Source: CAKZYD01 sp039814715 (GTDB lineage Bacteria > Pseudomonadota > Alphaproteobacteria > Sphingomonadales > CAKZYD01). Taken from it: 64,000 nt of DNA. The position numbers were made by a program, and so were the translations under genes. Below are positions 42,588 to 50,886 of the stretch, piece by piece (positions within the stretch are counted from its first letter, which is position 1; each line of letters begins with the position of its first letter). The notes beneath the pieces are model-generated. The model saw nothing but the letters and a program-made list of their open reading frames with translations, searched no databases and was not told where the DNA came from. The stretch lies in assembly GCA_039814715.1 (NCBI GenBank), contig JBCCAR010000012.1:1-64000 (forward strand), in the 5' to 3' direction.

Positions 42588-43535
42588 GTGAGTGCAAAAT
42601 CCATACAAATCGTGGAGGTCGGCGCCCGCGATGGTTTGCAAAACGAGCCTGAGATTATTTCCACTGAGGATAAAGTACAGCTCATCACAGATGCGATGGC
42701 CGCTGGCATTAACCGGCTGGAAGTTGCCAGCTTTGTCCACCCCAAACGCGTGCCGCAAATGGCGGACGCAGAAGCCGTTATTGCAGCCCTGCCCGACAAC
42801 AAAGACGCATCTTATATCGGGCTGTGCCTAAACAAGCGCGGCGTGATGCGTGGATTGGCGACACGCGAGGGCGGCAGGCGCGGCATTGATGAAGCAGGCT
42901 GCGTCATTGTGGCGTCGGACACTTTTGGCATGAAAAACCAGGGCCAGACCATCAAAGACGGTATCCGCGAAAACCAAGAAATGATTCGGTTGGCGACTTC
43001 GGAAGGGATGAAAGCGCAGGTCACCATTTCGGCTTCCTTTGGCTGCCCCTTTGAGGGCGAGGTTGACCCGCAAACCGTTATCGACATTGCGAAAGCGATG
43101 GCCGACGCACAGCCGGCTGAAATCGCCCTGGCGGACACAATTGGCGTGGGCGTCCCCGCACAAGTGCGCGACCTTGTGGGCGGCGTGAAAGAGGAGATCG
43201 GCGACATTCCGCTGCGCGCGCATTTCCACAACACCCGCAATACCGGCATCGCCAACGCGCTCGCCGCTGCCGAAGCAGGCGTTGAGGTACTTGATGCGAG
43301 CGTTGCTGGCTTAGGCGGATGCCCCTTCGCGCCCAAAGCGACAGGCAACATCGCGACAGAAGACCTGATTTATATGCTCGACCGCAGCCATATTGAGAGC
43401 GGCGTCGACTTAGAAAAGATCATTTCCATGGCGCAATGGGTTGAAACCGTCTTGGGCCGACCAACGCCAGCCATGGTTTCCAAAGCTGGGGGCTTCCCCC
43501 AGCAGCAAAACGAACAAGATACAGTTTGCGCGTAG
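42588..43535 (+). CDS. hydroxymethylglutaryl-CoA lyase family enzyme
   Basis: The 315-aa DRE-TIM lyase has VEVGARDGLQNEPEIIST at the start, metal ligands RAHFHNTRNTG, and the catalytic Cys loop VAGLGGCPFAPKATGN, all diagnostic of HMG-CoA lyase (substrate range can include citramalyl-CoA-like esters). It splits HMG-CoA into acetyl-CoA and acetoacetate. The start is GTG 42588 with GAGGAG seven bases before; the frame runs open to 42069 antisense to the CoA-transferase, but that stretch is not coding. It is followed by hyuA and hyuB on the same strand. Confidence 0.9.
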   Translation: MSAKSIQIVEVGARDGLQNEPEIISTEDKVQLITDAMAAGINRLEVASFVHPKRVPQMADAEAVIAALPDNKDASYIGLCLNKRGVMRGLATREGGRRGIDEAGCVIVASDTFGMKNQGQTIKDGIRENQEMIRLATSEGMKAQVTISASFGCPFEGEVDPQTVIDIAKAMADAQPAEIALADTIGVGVPAQVRDLVGGVKEEIGDIPLRAHFHNTRNTGIANALAAAEAGVEVLDASVAGLGGCPFAPKATGNIATEDLIYMLDRSHIESGVDLEKIISMAQWVETVLGRPTPAMVSKAGGFPQQQNEQDTVCA

Positions 43536-43609
43536 CAACGCGGGGCACAATCGATACTACCGACCGGCTGAAGACATTGGCCAATAGGACGTGAGAGGAT
43601 AAAAGCACT

Positions 43610-45667
43610 ATGAGTTACCGGCTTGGCGTTGATGTGGGCGGAACCTTTACCGACCTGCTCGTGATCGACAATGACAGCGGACAGACCTTCCGCACCAAAG
43701 TCCCTTCAACGCCGCACGACCCGTCTGAGGCGGTGGTCAATGGTTCCAAGCAAGTTTGCGATGAAGCCGGCGTGAATGCAGGCGACATCGACTATTTTAT
43801 GCATGGGACAACAGTTGCCACCAACGCTGTTCTAGAAGGCAAAGGCGCCCGCGTTGGCTTGGTGGTGACCGAAGGGTATCGCCAAATCCTGCAAATCGCG
43901 CGCTCTCTTGTGCCCGGCGGCCTAGCAGCCTGGATCATATGGCCCAAACCAGAGCCCATGGCACCGCTCGAGTGCACAGTCGAAGCCCCTGAGCGGATGG
44001 GTGCTGATGGGGCGACTGTACGCGCCCTGGATGAAGACAAACTACGTCAAAACCTGCAAGCGCTAAAAGGAGAAGGCATTGAGGCTTTGACGATTTGCCT
44101 GATGAACTCTTATGTGAATGGAGCGCATGAAGAAGCCGTGGCTAAGGTGTGCGCGCAAGAGTTTCCAGACCTGCCGATTACGATTTCGTCCGACATTCTG
44201 CCGGAAATGCAAGAATATGAGCGCGCCTTAACGACTGTTGCGAACTCGTCTGTGCGCCCCGTGGTTGCCCGCTATGTGCAGAACCTGAAGGACGAGCTCG
44301 TCAATTGGGGCATGAACGGCAAGTTGAACCTACTGCGCTCTGACGGCGGCCTGCAAAGCGCCGACAAGTCTAAAGAAGCGCCGGTGAACTTGCTCATGTC
44401 AGGCCCTGCCGGCGGTGTCTCCGGCGCCCTTTATGTGGCGAAGACGGCAAACCAGCCGAACATTCTTACGCTCGACATTGGCGGCACATCGACGGATGTG
44501 GCCCTTATTGAAAACTACGACCCGCGCCTACGCCGCGAAACATCGGTGGGCGATTTAACGGTCCGCGCTTCCTCGCTCGACATCAAGACGGTTGGCGCCG
44601 GCGGCGGTTCTATTGCGCACGTGCCAGAACTCACCGGCGCGCTTCGCGTTGGTCCAGAATCGGCAGGCGCTGTCCCCGGCCCTGTTGCATACGGCAAAGG
44701 CGGTGAGAAACCGACTGTAACCGATGCAAACGTTGTGCTTGGGTATTTGCCCGAATCGCTCCTCGGCGGTACATTCACGCTCGACCGAGACGGCGCGAAA
44801 AAAGCGGTTCAAACGATTGCTGACGCGCTTGGCATTGGCCTGATGGAAGCCGCTGCCGGCATCATCGACATTGTGAACGAGAATATGTTTGGCGCGCTGC
44901 GGCTCGTTTCCGTTCAGCAAGGCTATGACCCACGCGACTTCGCGCTTATGGGCTTTGGCGGCGCTGGCCCTCTGCATGCAAATGCGCTGGGCAAGCTGAT
45001 GAACGCTTGGCCGGTCATTATCCCGCCAAGCCCTGGCGTGCTATGCGCCTATGGGGATGCAACGACGCGGCTACGCGTTGAAGCCCAGCGCAGCTTTAAC
45101 AAAACCGCGCCCACCACAAGCGACGCAGAGCTCACCGCCGTCTTGCAAGAGATTGCCGATGAAGTCTCTGGCGAACTTGCTGAAGAAGGCGTGGCCGCAG
45201 CAGACCAAGAGCTGCGCTTTGAAATCGATGTTCGCTACAATGGCCAGGCCTTTGAAGTCCCACTTTCTGTATCACTTGAGAAATTCAAAAATGGCAACGG
45301 CATGAAGGCCTTGGAAGAAGCTTTTGATATAGAACATGAGCGCCTCTTTACGTTCAACCTCGACGTTGCCCATGAGTTCGTCAACATTCGCGGCACAGCG
45401 CTTGGACCAGAACCCAAAGTGCAAGCCCAAACGATTGAAAAAGGCAACGGCGACCCGTCAGGGGCCAAATTGCGCGATCATGAAATGTACGTGGATGGCG
45501 ATATGGTTCCAGCCGTTATCTATGAACGCGCAAAATTGCGCTCTGGCGATACCGTGCCTGGCCCTGCTATTATTACAGAAATGGACTCCACAACGGTGGT
45601 GCTTGGCGGCTGCGTTGCCAATGTCGATGATTTCGGCAACATTCTCATCACCCCCGTGGACGCTTAG
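43610..45667 (+). CDS. hyuA: hydantoinase/oxoprolinase HyuA-type subunit
   Basis: The 685-aa protein has the HyuA ATPase-like fold: RLGVDVGGTFTDLLVIDND, MHGTTVATNAVLEGKGA, LDIGGTSTDVALI and GAGGGSIAHV. In the family it binds ATP and works with HyuB on cyclic amides (hydantoins, oxoproline, caprolactam), or, with extra subunits, as acetone/acetophenone carboxylase. GAGAGG precedes ATG 43610. HyuB follows 21 bases on. The substrate is unassigned; context with CoA-transferase and lyase favours a substrate that yields a branched dicarboxylic acid. Confidence 0.92.
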   Translation: MSYRLGVDVGGTFTDLLVIDNDSGQTFRTKVPSTPHDPSEAVVNGSKQVCDEAGVNAGDIDYFMHGTTVATNAVLEGKGARVGLVVTEGYRQILQIARSLVPGGLAAWIIWPKPEPMAPLECTVEAPERMGADGATVRALDEDKLRQNLQALKGEGIEALTICLMNSYVNGAHEEAVAKVCAQEFPDLPITISSDILPEMQEYERALTTVANSSVRPVVARYVQNLKDELVNWGMNGKLNLLRSDGGLQSADKSKEAPVNLLMSGPAGGVSGALYVAKTANQPNILTLDIGGTSTDVALIENYDPRLRRETSVGDLTVRASSLDIKTVGAGGGSIAHVPELTGALRVGPESAGAVPGPVAYGKGGEKPTVTDANVVLGYLPESLLGGTFTLDRDGAKKAVQTIADALGIGLMEAAAGIIDIVNENMFGALRLVSVQQGYDPRDFALMGFGGAGPLHANALGKLMNAWPVIIPPSPGVLCAYGDATTRLRVEAQRSFNKTAPTTSDAELTAVLQEIADEVSGELAEEGVAAADQELRFEIDVRYNGQAFEVPLSVSLEKFKNGNGMKALEEAFDIEHERLFTFNLDVAHEFVNIRGTALGPEPKVQAQTIEKGNGDPSGAKLRDHEMYVDGDMVPAVIYERAKLRSGDTVPGPAIITEMDSTTVVLGGCVANVDDFGNILITPVDA

Positions 45668-45688
45668 GCGAGTAGGAAGGATACCGAT

Positions 45689-47575
45689 ATGACTGCTCAA
45701 ATCATCCAAACCAACGAAACGCCTTTTGCTCCTAAAGAGGTGGATCCAGTTACGCTCGACATTATTGAAAACGCCCTGCGCAATGCGCGCATTGAGATGG
45801 ACGCCACGCTGTTCCGCACGGCCATGAGCCCCGGCATTCGCGAACAAGGCGACGCCTTTCCGCTGATTGCCGACCACAACGGCAAAATGGTTGTTGGCCA
45901 GTTCGGCAGCTTCATCGATGGCTTCATCAATGAATATAGCGGCACTATTGAAGAAGGCGACATGATCTGGCTGTCCGACCCGTATAGCTGCCAGGGCGCC
46001 GTCAGCCACAACAATGATTGGCTCATCCTGCTGCCCATCTTCCGCGCAGGTCGCTTGATTAGCTGGGCCGCCATGTTTGGACATCAGACTGACGTGGGCG
46101 GCAAAGTCCCCGGCTCCCTGCCAACCGATGGTGGATCGATCTTTGAAGAAGGCGTTCGCATTCCGCCTGTCAAAATCTACAAAAAGGGCGAGTATCAAGA
46201 AGAGATCGTAGACCTGGTCATCCACCAGGTGCGCATGCCCGCTTGGTGCCGCTCTGACCTCAACGCCCTGATCGCTTCTTGCCGCATGGCAGAGCGCCGC
46301 GTCCATGAAATGTGTGAGCGTTTTGGCGATGAAATCTATGTCGCGGCGACTGAAGAACTGCTTGCCCGTAACTACCGGGCCATGAAGCAACTGCTCGAGA
46401 CCTCTGTCGGGGAAGAGAAAGTCAGCTTTGAAGACTATCTCTGTGATGATGGCGTTGGTTTTGGTCCCTATAAAATCAAATGCACCATGTGGCGTGAGGG
46501 TGATAAAACCATTCTCGATTTTGAAGGCACAGACCCGCAATCGGCGTCTTCCATCAACTTCTTCCTCAACGAAAACATGTTCAAGATGTTCTTTGGCATC
46601 TACATGATCATGGTGTTTGATCCGCAGATCCTGTTCAACGATGGGTTCTATGATCTGGTTGAAGTGCGTATTCCCGACGGCAGCCTCCTCAAGCCGAAAT
46701 TCCCGGCTGCCCTCTCCTGCCGGACGCACGCTTTGGGCCGTATCTTTGATGTGCTCGGCGCGCTGCTTGGCCAGAAAACGCCCGACTTCTTGAATGCAGC
46801 TGGCTTCTCCTCCTCGCCGCACCTCATGTTCTCAGGCTTTGACAACAAAACCGGTGACTGGTTCCAGCTGTTCCAAATCGGCTTTGGCGGCATTCCCGGG
46901 CGTCCCTTTGGCGATGGCCCGGATGGCCACTCGCTCTGGCCTGGCTTTACCAACGTGCCCAACGAGTTCTTGGAGCGCTATTACCCGATGCGCATTGAAC
47001 GATATGAGACGGTTCCTGATTCCGGCGGTGCTGGCCTCAATCGCGGCGGTAATGGCATCATCATGAGCTATCGTTTCCTTCAAACGGGAACCATCGCTAT
47101 CCATGATGACCGCTGGTTCACTTACCCTTGGGGCGTGAACGGGGGCGAACCCGGCATGCGCGCGAAAAAGATCATTGAGCGCGCCGATGGCTCTGAAGAA
47201 ATTCTTGGCAATAAGATCGATAATATTGAAGTGCATGAAGGTGACCTGCTCCACTACATTACCTGGGGCGGCGGAGGCTGGGGCGACCCACTCGAGCGCG
47301 ACCCTGCCCTGCTTGCGCTTGAACTGAAACGCGGGCTTGTCACCGCAGACGGCGCGAAACGCTACGGCGTGGTACTGACCGCTGATGGCAAAGTCGATGA
47401 CGCTGCAACAACGACACTGCGCGAGAAAATGCGCTCTGAGCGCGGCGAACTGCCTCTCTTCAACGCCGGGCCAGACATCGAAACCCTGCGTGCCAACTGC
47501 TTGGCCGAAACAGGCCTCCCAGCACCGCAACCCCCGGTTTGGGATCAGCCAGCCTTGGCGCAGGCAGCAGAATAA
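45689..47575 (+). CDS. hyuB: hydantoinase/oxoprolinase HyuB-type subunit
   Basis: The 628-aa protein begins VDPVTLDIIENALRNARIEM and contains RTAMSPGIREQGDAFPLIAD, FGHQTDVGGKVPGS and ERYPMRIERYETVPDSGGAG-like (shown YYPMRIERYETVPDSGGAG), the standard HyuB motifs around the metal and substrate sites. It forms the catalytic pair with HyuA. TAGGAAGG precedes ATG 45689. No third, small subunit (as in acetone carboxylase) follows; instead a RidA-like gene lies 77 bases on. This favours ATP-dependent ring opening over carboxylation. Confidence 0.92.
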   Translation: MTAQIIQTNETPFAPKEVDPVTLDIIENALRNARIEMDATLFRTAMSPGIREQGDAFPLIADHNGKMVVGQFGSFIDGFINEYSGTIEEGDMIWLSDPYSCQGAVSHNNDWLILLPIFRAGRLISWAAMFGHQTDVGGKVPGSLPTDGGSIFEEGVRIPPVKIYKKGEYQEEIVDLVIHQVRMPAWCRSDLNALIASCRMAERRVHEMCERFGDEIYVAATEELLARNYRAMKQLLETSVGEEKVSFEDYLCDDGVGFGPYKIKCTMWREGDKTILDFEGTDPQSASSINFFLNENMFKMFFGIYMIMVFDPQILFNDGFYDLVEVRIPDGSLLKPKFPAALSCRTHALGRIFDVLGALLGQKTPDFLNAAGFSSSPHLMFSGFDNKTGDWFQLFQIGFGGIPGRPFGDGPDGHSLWPGFTNVPNEFLERYYPMRIERYETVPDSGGAGLNRGGNGIIMSYRFLQTGTIAIHDDRWFTYPWGVNGGEPGMRAKKIIERADGSEEILGNKIDNIEVHEGDLLHYITWGGGGWGDPLERDPALLALELKRGLVTADGAKRYGVVLTADGKVDDAATTTLREKMRSERGELPLFNAGPDIETLRANCLAETGLPAPQPPVWDQPALAQAAE

Positions 47576-47652
47576 ACGCCCGAGCCAGCATCTGAACACA
47601 AAGCCAGTCAAAGCAATCGCCTTGGCTAGCTTTTTCAAACAAAGGGCCATCG

Positions 47653-48060
47653 GTGACAAACGCAACACGGATCAAAACAACCCCGGACCCCTTAGAGCCC
47701 TATAAAATCAGCCAGGGATTTAAGGCGGGTGACTTCATCTACCTCTCTGGCCAAGCCGCCATCGATAAGCAAGGCAACCTGGTGGGTGTTGACGATTTTG
47801 ATGCGCAAGCCGCTCAGGTGATGACCAATATCACCGAGATACTGGCCGAAGCCGGAGCCACGCTGGATCACGTCATCAAGGTGACAATCTATCTCACGGA
47901 TATGTCAAATTTTGAGAAAATTATGGTGCTGCGCGGTGCGTATTTCACGCCGCCGTGGCCAGCCGATACGATTGTTGAAGTCAAGGCGCTTGCCCTTCCA
48001 GAACTGATGATCGAGATCGATGCGACAGCCTATTTAGGCGGACCTCGCACCCAGCCCTAG
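47653..48060 (+). CDS. RidA (YjgF/UK114) family protein without the catalytic Arg
   Basis: The 135-aa Rid-fold protein has ISQGFKAGDFIYLSGQAAID, VMTNITEILAEAGATLDHVIKV and VEVKALALPELMIEID. True RidA enamine/imine deaminases carry an Arg in a PARxxV motif; here the position reads PADTIV, so Asp replaces Arg. It thus belongs to a Rid subfamily of unknown activity. The start is GTG 47653 with AAGGG upstream. As the last gene of the lyase-hyuA-hyuB run it is probably a dedicated step or scavenger for that pathway. Confidence 0.86.
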   Translation: MTNATRIKTTPDPLEPYKISQGFKAGDFIYLSGQAAIDKQGNLVGVDDFDAQAAQVMTNITEILAEAGATLDHVIKVTIYLTDMSNFEKIMVLRGAYFTPPWPADTIVEVKALALPELMIEIDATAYLGGPRTQP

Positions 48061-48172
48061 ACTATCGTCTTAGTCCTTTTGGTTTTTTCGCGCTTGCAAT
48101 AAACATTGCTGCGCCGCACAATTGCACTACCTTGAAAGGTGAGATGATTGTGAAATCGCAAGAGACTGATAC

Positions 48173-49072
48173 ATGAGCCGATTGCCGCCCCTGCGCGGTC
48201 TGGAGGCCTTTGTTGCTGCCGGCGAGCTTGGATCGTTCATAAAAGCCGCGCATTCTCTTAACTTAACCCCGTCTGCTTTTAGCAGGCGAATCAAAGGCTT
48301 AGAAGACGATCTTAGCATCGATTTATTTGACCGGGTAAACCGCGAAGTACGTTTAACTACAGCTGGAAAGCAGCTCTTTTCCAGGCTAGCGCCGTCCTTT
48401 GACACAATACACCAAGCGTGTGAAGAAGCGCGCGGGCAATCGCGTGAACGCGTGATACGACTGGGAATACCACCTGGATTCGCCAAAGCATTTGTGATGC
48501 CTCGGCTCGGAGAGTGGCGCCGACGCGCGCCCTCTACGCAGCTTCAATTCGACACAGCACCGCAAGCCTTGGCCCGCGTTGGGCACGATTTGGACGCGGC
48601 AATCGTCTATGAACGCGAAGTCGAAAGCCGCGATTTCATCGTTGAAGAAATAGGTCGATTTGGGATTTTCCCGGTTGTTTCGCCTGATTTGCTGGCAAGC
48701 ATGGGGCGCAATCCAACACCGCAGGACTTTGCGCGCCTCCCTCGGCTCATTTTAAAAAACATCGACGACATGACGGACGAATGGCTGAGCCGCTTAGGCT
48801 ATCCAGCGACCAAGCCCGTGACGGTGAGTACGTTTAACAGCGGTCCGATCATGGTCGATGCAGCCGCCAGCGGCCTTGGGCTCGGTTTCAGCTTTGAATT
48901 CTTGGCCAGACCATATCTAGAGAGCGGACGTTTGGTGCGCGTTTTAGACCTCGAAATCGAAAGCCCAGTCACCTATTATTTCGTTTGCCAAGCAAAGCGC
49001 ATGGATGAACATGTGATGCGGCATCTGCAACAATGGCTCGTCAATGACATGCCAGCCCTGCGCGCAGCCTAA
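48173..49072 (+). CDS. LysR-family regulator, GcvA-like
   Basis: The 299-aa regulator has a GcvA-type N-terminus (RLPPLRGLEAFVAAGELGSF, LTPSAFSRRIKGLEDDL) and a LysR effector domain with MVDAAASGLGLGFSFEFLA. It starts at ATG 48173, 112 bases after the ridA-like gene, and is probably transcribed separately. It could be a second regulator of the hyuAB genes; there is no operator evidence. The next gene is convergent on the minus strand. Confidence 0.9.
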   Translation: MSRLPPLRGLEAFVAAGELGSFIKAAHSLNLTPSAFSRRIKGLEDDLSIDLFDRVNREVRLTTAGKQLFSRLAPSFDTIHQACEEARGQSRERVIRLGIPPGFAKAFVMPRLGEWRRRAPSTQLQFDTAPQALARVGHDLDAAIVYEREVESRDFIVEEIGRFGIFPVVSPDLLASMGRNPTPQDFARLPRLILKNIDDMTDEWLSRLGYPATKPVTVSTFNSGPIMVDAAASGLGLGFSFEFLARPYLESGRLVRVLDLEIESPVTYYFVCQAKRMDEHVMRHLQQWLVNDMPALRAA

Positions 49073-49095
49073 GCCGAACCAAACTTATACCTTCC

Positions 49096-49152
49096 AAAAT
49101 AGAAAAATCGGGCCAAAATAGAAAAACCGGGCCAAAACATAAAAACCGGGCT
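49096..49152. repeat. three tandem 19-bp repeats carrying terminator 3' arms
   Basis: Units at 49096-49114, 49115-49133 and 49134-49152 are near-identical (consensus AAAATAGAAAAACCGGGCC). On the minus strand each reads as a CCCGG-type hairpin arm followed by a T-rich tail. They immediately follow the terminator of the small secreted-protein gene in the direction of transcription. Confidence 0.85.
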
Positions 49153-49167
49153 GGCGAACCAACCCGG
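49141..49167 (-). terminator. rho-independent terminator with TTCG loop
   Basis: On the minus strand CCGGGTTGG, loop TTCG, CCAGCCCGG forms a 9-bp stem (one G-U pair) with a UUCG tetraloop, followed by TTTTT. It lies 55 bases after the stop of the gene at 49223. It is followed by tandem copies of its own 3' half. Confidence 0.85.
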
Positions 49168-49222
49168 CTTCATTGCCGCAGAACACTATTGGGGAGGATC
49201 TGCGCGTTTTTCCTGACTCAAA

Positions 49223-49531
49223 CTACTGAGCCTGAGCGAGTGTTTGACGCCCGCGTGTATCAAAGCGCTTTTCAGCGTCTGCGATATCAATCTGCAGTGT
49301 TTCGCTGCCTGCTTTAATATAAGCGATACCGCTTTTGCTAACATGGCCGCTGAAGGTCTGGCCAGTGGAGGGGTTCACAGCTGTAATATGGCGCAAAGAA
49401 CCATCCAAGTAGCGTGCTTTAACCTCAAAGCCCTGATACTCAAATTTCGACCAAGACGTGAATGCCTGCGCTGGGGCAGTGGCAATAAAGGCCATTCCAG
49501 AGATCGCGCATGCTACGAAAAATTTCTTCAT
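49223..49531 (-). CDS. small secreted protein of unknown function
   Basis: The 102-aa product has a clear signal peptide (KKFFVACAISGMAFIATAPAQA, cleavage after AQA near residue 23). The mature 79 residues are beta-rich (WSKFEYQGFEVKARYLDGS, TFSGHVSKSGIAYIKAG) with no Cys and a helical tail. No family is recognised. It has a strong terminator downstream and sits between a LysR gene and a transporter. A periplasmic role is inferred only from the leader. Confidence 0.78.
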   Translation of the reverse strand: MKKFFVACAISGMAFIATAPAQAFTSWSKFEYQGFEVKARYLDGSLRHITAVNPSTGQTFSGHVSKSGIAYIKAGSETLQIDIADAEKRFDTRGRQTLAQAQ

Positions 49532-49746
49532 GTGTGCAGTCCTTCAGACGGTTTTGGGTATGGGTTGATGTATCTAATATTGCGAAATGCTGCGCCGCAC
49601 ACAAACGCAACAAAAACACTTTTCATTGCATTTTTTACAACGGACTAAAGTGATCCAATTGATTTTTCAGGATTTTATCCAGATTTATAAAAGCGGCATG
49701 CCAAACAGCGTTGATCAAAATGTCGCAGCGCAGCATAAACACTCTT

Positions 49747-50634
49747 TTACGTTGAGCGCTTTGCTCCCATCCCAACCCATTGCCCAGCAATCACCAGAGC
49801 AGCCCCGGCAAGAGCTATTGGCGCCGGAATAAGACCGAACAACAGCGCGCCCAGCAGCAACGCTTGGACCGGCATTAAACCAGGCAAGGCGCTCGCCGCC
49901 GCGACACTGAGGTATGAAGCTGATTTAGCGAATAGATAGAGCCCCCCAAACCCAGCAAAGAAGCCCTGGATGACAACTTGAATCAAGATATCGGCCGGAG
50001 CAACCTCGGCTAAATTGGAGTACCCGCCAGTGATTAAATAATAAGGTAAGAAAACGATGCAGGTAATGACGGATACAATTGCGGTGGCGGAGAGCGAGGC
50101 GACTTTCCAGCGGGCCAAAAGCACCAAAAACAACGCCCAATCCGCCCCCGCGAGCATGAACAAAATATCCCCGCGCCAGGTACCTGAATTTGCACCGAAA
50201 AAGGATGCGCCGCTCACTAAGATCAGTCCTGATAAGATCAAAACCAGTGTGATAATTCTGGCCTTACCAAAGCCCTCGCCGCGAAAGAAAAATGCGAGCA
50301 CAGCGCCAGTGACTGCAGAGGCCCCGGGCGGCAGGACCGCGCCATGAGACAACGGCGCAAACACAAATCCAGAAAAGAAAAAGACAACAAAGCCAAGACC
50401 TCCAACAGCGCTCAAAATCAAGGCGCGGCGCAGCCCTAGGCCTGCAAAATTCTGCCGACCAGCAACTTTTAGAAACACTGGCAACATCAAAACGAACGCA
50501 ATCGCGTAGCGAAAGGCGACTAAGTCAAGTGGATCGAGGCCCATGCGTCCCGCTTGCTGCGCATACACAGTATAGAGGCCGCCGACAAACGTTGCCGCTA
50601 TTCCATAAAGCCAGCCCTTTACAGCGTCCGTCAC
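49747..50634 (-). CDS. EamA/DMT-family transporter
   Basis: The 295-aa membrane protein with about ten helices has two EamA repeats; FVFAPLSHGAVLPPGASAVTG ends the first half, AASALPGLMPVQALLLGALL and IALAGAALVIAGQWVGMGAK the second. The substrate is unknown. The start is GTG 50634; no good ribosome binding site is seen and an ATG occurs only at residue 32, inside the second helix region. It is distinct in sequence from the DMT gene at 28904. Confidence 0.85.
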   Translation of the reverse strand: MTDAVKGWLYGIAATFVGGLYTVYAQQAGRMGLDPLDLVAFRYAIAFVLMLPVFLKVAGRQNFAGLGLRRALILSAVGGLGFVVFFFSGFVFAPLSHGAVLPPGASAVTGAVLAFFFRGEGFGKARIITLVLILSGLILVSGASFFGANSGTWRGDILFMLAGADWALFLVLLARWKVASLSATAIVSVITCIVFLPYYLITGGYSNLAEVAPADILIQVVIQGFFAGFGGLYLFAKSASYLSVAAASALPGLMPVQALLLGALLFGLIPAPIALAGAALVIAGQWVGMGAKRST

Positions 50635-50886
50635 ATCATGCCGCCTATTTCGTCCTGCCGCGGGATCTCAGCTACGTTGACTTTCTCTCAGCGCCGATCC
50701 CAACCAGCACTGAACCTAGCGACATACATCGCAGTAGGAAAAAATCGAGGAGGGCTTGCTTACTATTTCCGCGGACCCGATGGTAAAACCAAGGACGAGC
50801 GGCAAAAAAAGTGTTTTACGCTAGCCGCTCGCACGGCTTCAGCATAAATAAGCCTCAAACAAGTCCTTATCCAGAGAGTCCCTCCA
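50635..50886. other. intergenic region between DMT and ABC genes
   Basis: This divergent region of 252 bases must carry both promoters. The 7-base arms GAGCGGC and GCCGCTC, about 20 bases apart near 50798-50832, could form a hairpin upstream of the ABC gene. No gene is supported here. Confidence 0.3.

Noticed and set aside
43610..47575. Acetone or acetophenone carboxylase for HyuAB
   Set aside because: The small extra subunit(s) of those carboxylases are not found next to hyuAB; the two-subunit form fits hydantoinase/oxoprolinase-type ring opening better, though it is not excluded.
45458..47668. Two long minus-strand open frames (454 and 278 codons) opposite hyuA/hyuB
   Set aside because: They are antisense to strongly conserved HyuA and HyuB coding sequence, have no recognisable domain and no ribosome binding site; such frames are common opposite GC-rich genes.
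49096..49152. Tandem 19-bp units considered as a CRISPR array
   Set aside because: The units are contiguous with no unique spacers; they are a direct tandem repeat of a terminator tail.
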